From: Gammaproteobacteria bacterium
GTDB lineage: Bacteria; Pseudomonadota; Gammaproteobacteria; Xanthomonadales; Marinicellaceae
Direction of reading: 5' to 3'
Length of the DNA stretch: 64,000 bases
NCBI GenBank assembly: GCA_041395445.1
Contig: JAWLAO010000001.1
Coordinates: 124,001 to 188,000 of the forward strand
Part shown: positions 63,147 through 64,000 of the stretch, in pieces
Position numbering within the stretch: the first letter of the stretch is position 1
Layout of the letters: each line of letters opens with the position of its first letter
Translations under genes and position numbers: made by a program
The notes under the pieces: generated by a model
Told to the model about the DNA's origin: nothing
What the model saw: only the letters and a program-made list of their open reading frames with translations
Database searches by the model: none

Positions 63147-63250
63147 AAGTCATCCATTAACGGATTATATTTGCCAATATAATACAATTTAACTGCTATT
63201 TAACCGGCAATATTGTATCATTTGCACTGTTAAAAAGTTTAATTATTGTT

Positions 63251-63592
63251 ATGAAAATATCTACTATTTTAGTTTCATTGTTTGTTCTGTTCTTTTCCAC
63301 GGCTTGTGTTTATAAAACACCGGTTCAACAAGGAAATGTTTTGGAACAAGATGATGTTGATGAAATTAAGCCCAATATGAGCAAACGCCAAGTAGCGATA
63401 ATTCTTGGTACACCTGCGATTGCCGATCCTTTTAATCAAGATCGTTGGGACTATATTAACACCATGAAATTAAAAGGCAAAATTGATAAAGTTAAACATT
63501 TAACTCTCTACTTCGAGAATGATAGACTGGTCAGAACCGAAGGAAACTATTTCCCTGAAAAAAATAGTGAGAACATCGAAGAAAAAGAATGA
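63251..63592 (+). CDS. bamE: Outer-membrane assembly lipoprotein BamE
   Basis: Component of the BAM complex that inserts beta-barrel proteins, 113 residues. The signal peptide ends in a lipobox STACVY. The BamE pattern is VDEIKPNMSKRQVAIILGTPAIADPFNQDRWDYINTM and LTLYFENDRLVR. Its stop overlaps the start of the next gene as ATGA. Divergent from fur across about 100 bases. Confidence 0.96.
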   Translation: MKISTILVSLFVLFFSTACVYKTPVQQGNVLEQDDVDEIKPNMSKRQVAIILGTPAIADPFNQDRWDYINTMKLKGKIDKVKHLTLYFENDRLVRTEGNYFPEKNSENIEEKE

Positions 63593-64000
63593 AGTCTTTG
63601 ATTTCTTTTATACTGATTTTAACTTCAGCAACTTCTTTTGCTGAAGTTACATCAAGTTCAGCGAATGGCTTTTCAGTACAAATTGAGAAATCTATTCCTA
63701 CCAATTCTCAAAACCTCTATCAGCAATTTTTAAATATTGGACAATGGTGGGATAAAGACCACACATGGTTTGGCAAATCTGAAAATATGTTTCTACAACC
63801 TAAAGCCGGCGGTTGTTTTTGTGAAATTGATGGTGATAACCAGGTTTGGCACATGACTGTGACTTTTGTAAAACCAAATGAAGAAATTCTTATGACCGGC
63901 GGACTTGGTCCAATACAGATGATGGGGTTGCACGGTGGTATGAGCTGGAAGTTTTCTGCAATTGACGAAAATAACAGTAAACTGACACTAGTCTATAATG
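63589..64000 (+). CDS. Exported SRPBCC-family protein, 3' truncated
   Basis: Begins at an ATG that overlaps the bamE stop (ATGA). An N-terminal signal peptide (about 1-18, ending SFA) is followed by a START/AHSA1-like (SRPBCC) beta-alpha-beta domain: SIPTNSQNLYQQFLNIGQWWDKDHTWFG, GGCFCEI and LTLVYN at the window edge. 137 codons are visible and the gene continues outside. Substrate and function unknown. Confidence 0.75.
   Translation, partial: MKSLISFILILTSATSFAEVTSSSANGFSVQIEKSIPTNSQNLYQQFLNIGQWWDKDHTWFGKSENMFLQPKAGGCFCEIDGDNQVWHMTVTFVKPNEEILMTGGLGPIQMMGLHGGMSWKFSAIDENNSKLTLVYN

Overview
The window is a 64 kb piece of an AT-rich gammaproteobacterial chromosome. Support for this includes Fur next to BamE, Ffh next to a YpjD-like CcsA protein and a CorB-like protein, overlapping serC-pheA, RlmKL, a DUF1043/ZapG-like protein, SlyX and MsrP. 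It also encodes many exported peptidases and two secreted beta-propeller-type proteins that both end in an IFxNGFE sequence. That mixture recalls Marinicella-like or Lysobacterales-related marine bacteria, but the assignment is a guess from protein style only.

Layout. 1-9.4 kb: a truncated YeiH-type transporter; a minus-strand run of purine-nucleoside phosphorylase, EptA-type phosphoethanolamine transferase, PAP2 phosphatase and thymidine phosphorylase; then modBC, slyX and a degenerate REC/GGDEF/EAL protein. 9.4-23 kb: an exported MBL hydrolase with a lipoprotein, an M13 peptidase, a DUF1684 protein, a large subtilase, glutathione reductase and an M16 peptidase. 23.0-23.5 kb: a tRNA-Ser(GGA) gene preceded by two 170-bp copies that begin like the tRNA but carry a multi-hairpin insert in the anticodon loop. 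23.5-39.9 kb: CorB, YpjD, Ffh, a sialidase-like secreted protein, a vWA lipoprotein/ECF sigma/putative anti-sigma operon, MsrP, SerC-PheA, RlmKL and small conserved proteins.

39.9-47.55 kb is a decayed P4-type integrative island in the 3' end of tRNA-Leu(CAA). It is bounded by an imperfect ~61-bp direct repeat. It holds broken genes for a tyrosine integrase, an AlpA regulator, a D5/P4-type primase-helicase, an SRAP (YedK/HMCES) protein and a HigA-type antidote, plus unrecognised small secreted proteins. It also holds non-coding structure: an array of about eleven ~23-bp iteron-like repeats, five copies of an 11-bp motif near the two ends, and a pair of interlocked inverted repeats. Frameshifts are concentrated here while the flanking genes are intact, so the island is decaying.

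47.6-64 kb returns to core genes: a formylglycine-generating-enzyme-like protein, a 5'-nucleotidase family lipoprotein, RNase D, tRNA-Pro(GGG), malate dehydrogenase, a secreted repeat protein, a four-gene unit of two DUF1538 membrane proteins with a PII-like protein and a CBS protein, an M28 peptidase, an SLT lipoprotein, QueD, Fur, BamE and a truncated SRPBCC protein. The strongest candidate for something undescribed is the tRNA-Ser leader array: its two copies differ by compensatory base pairs and show ANGGA-type loops like CsrA/RsmA targets. The DUF1538/PII/CBS unit is the second.
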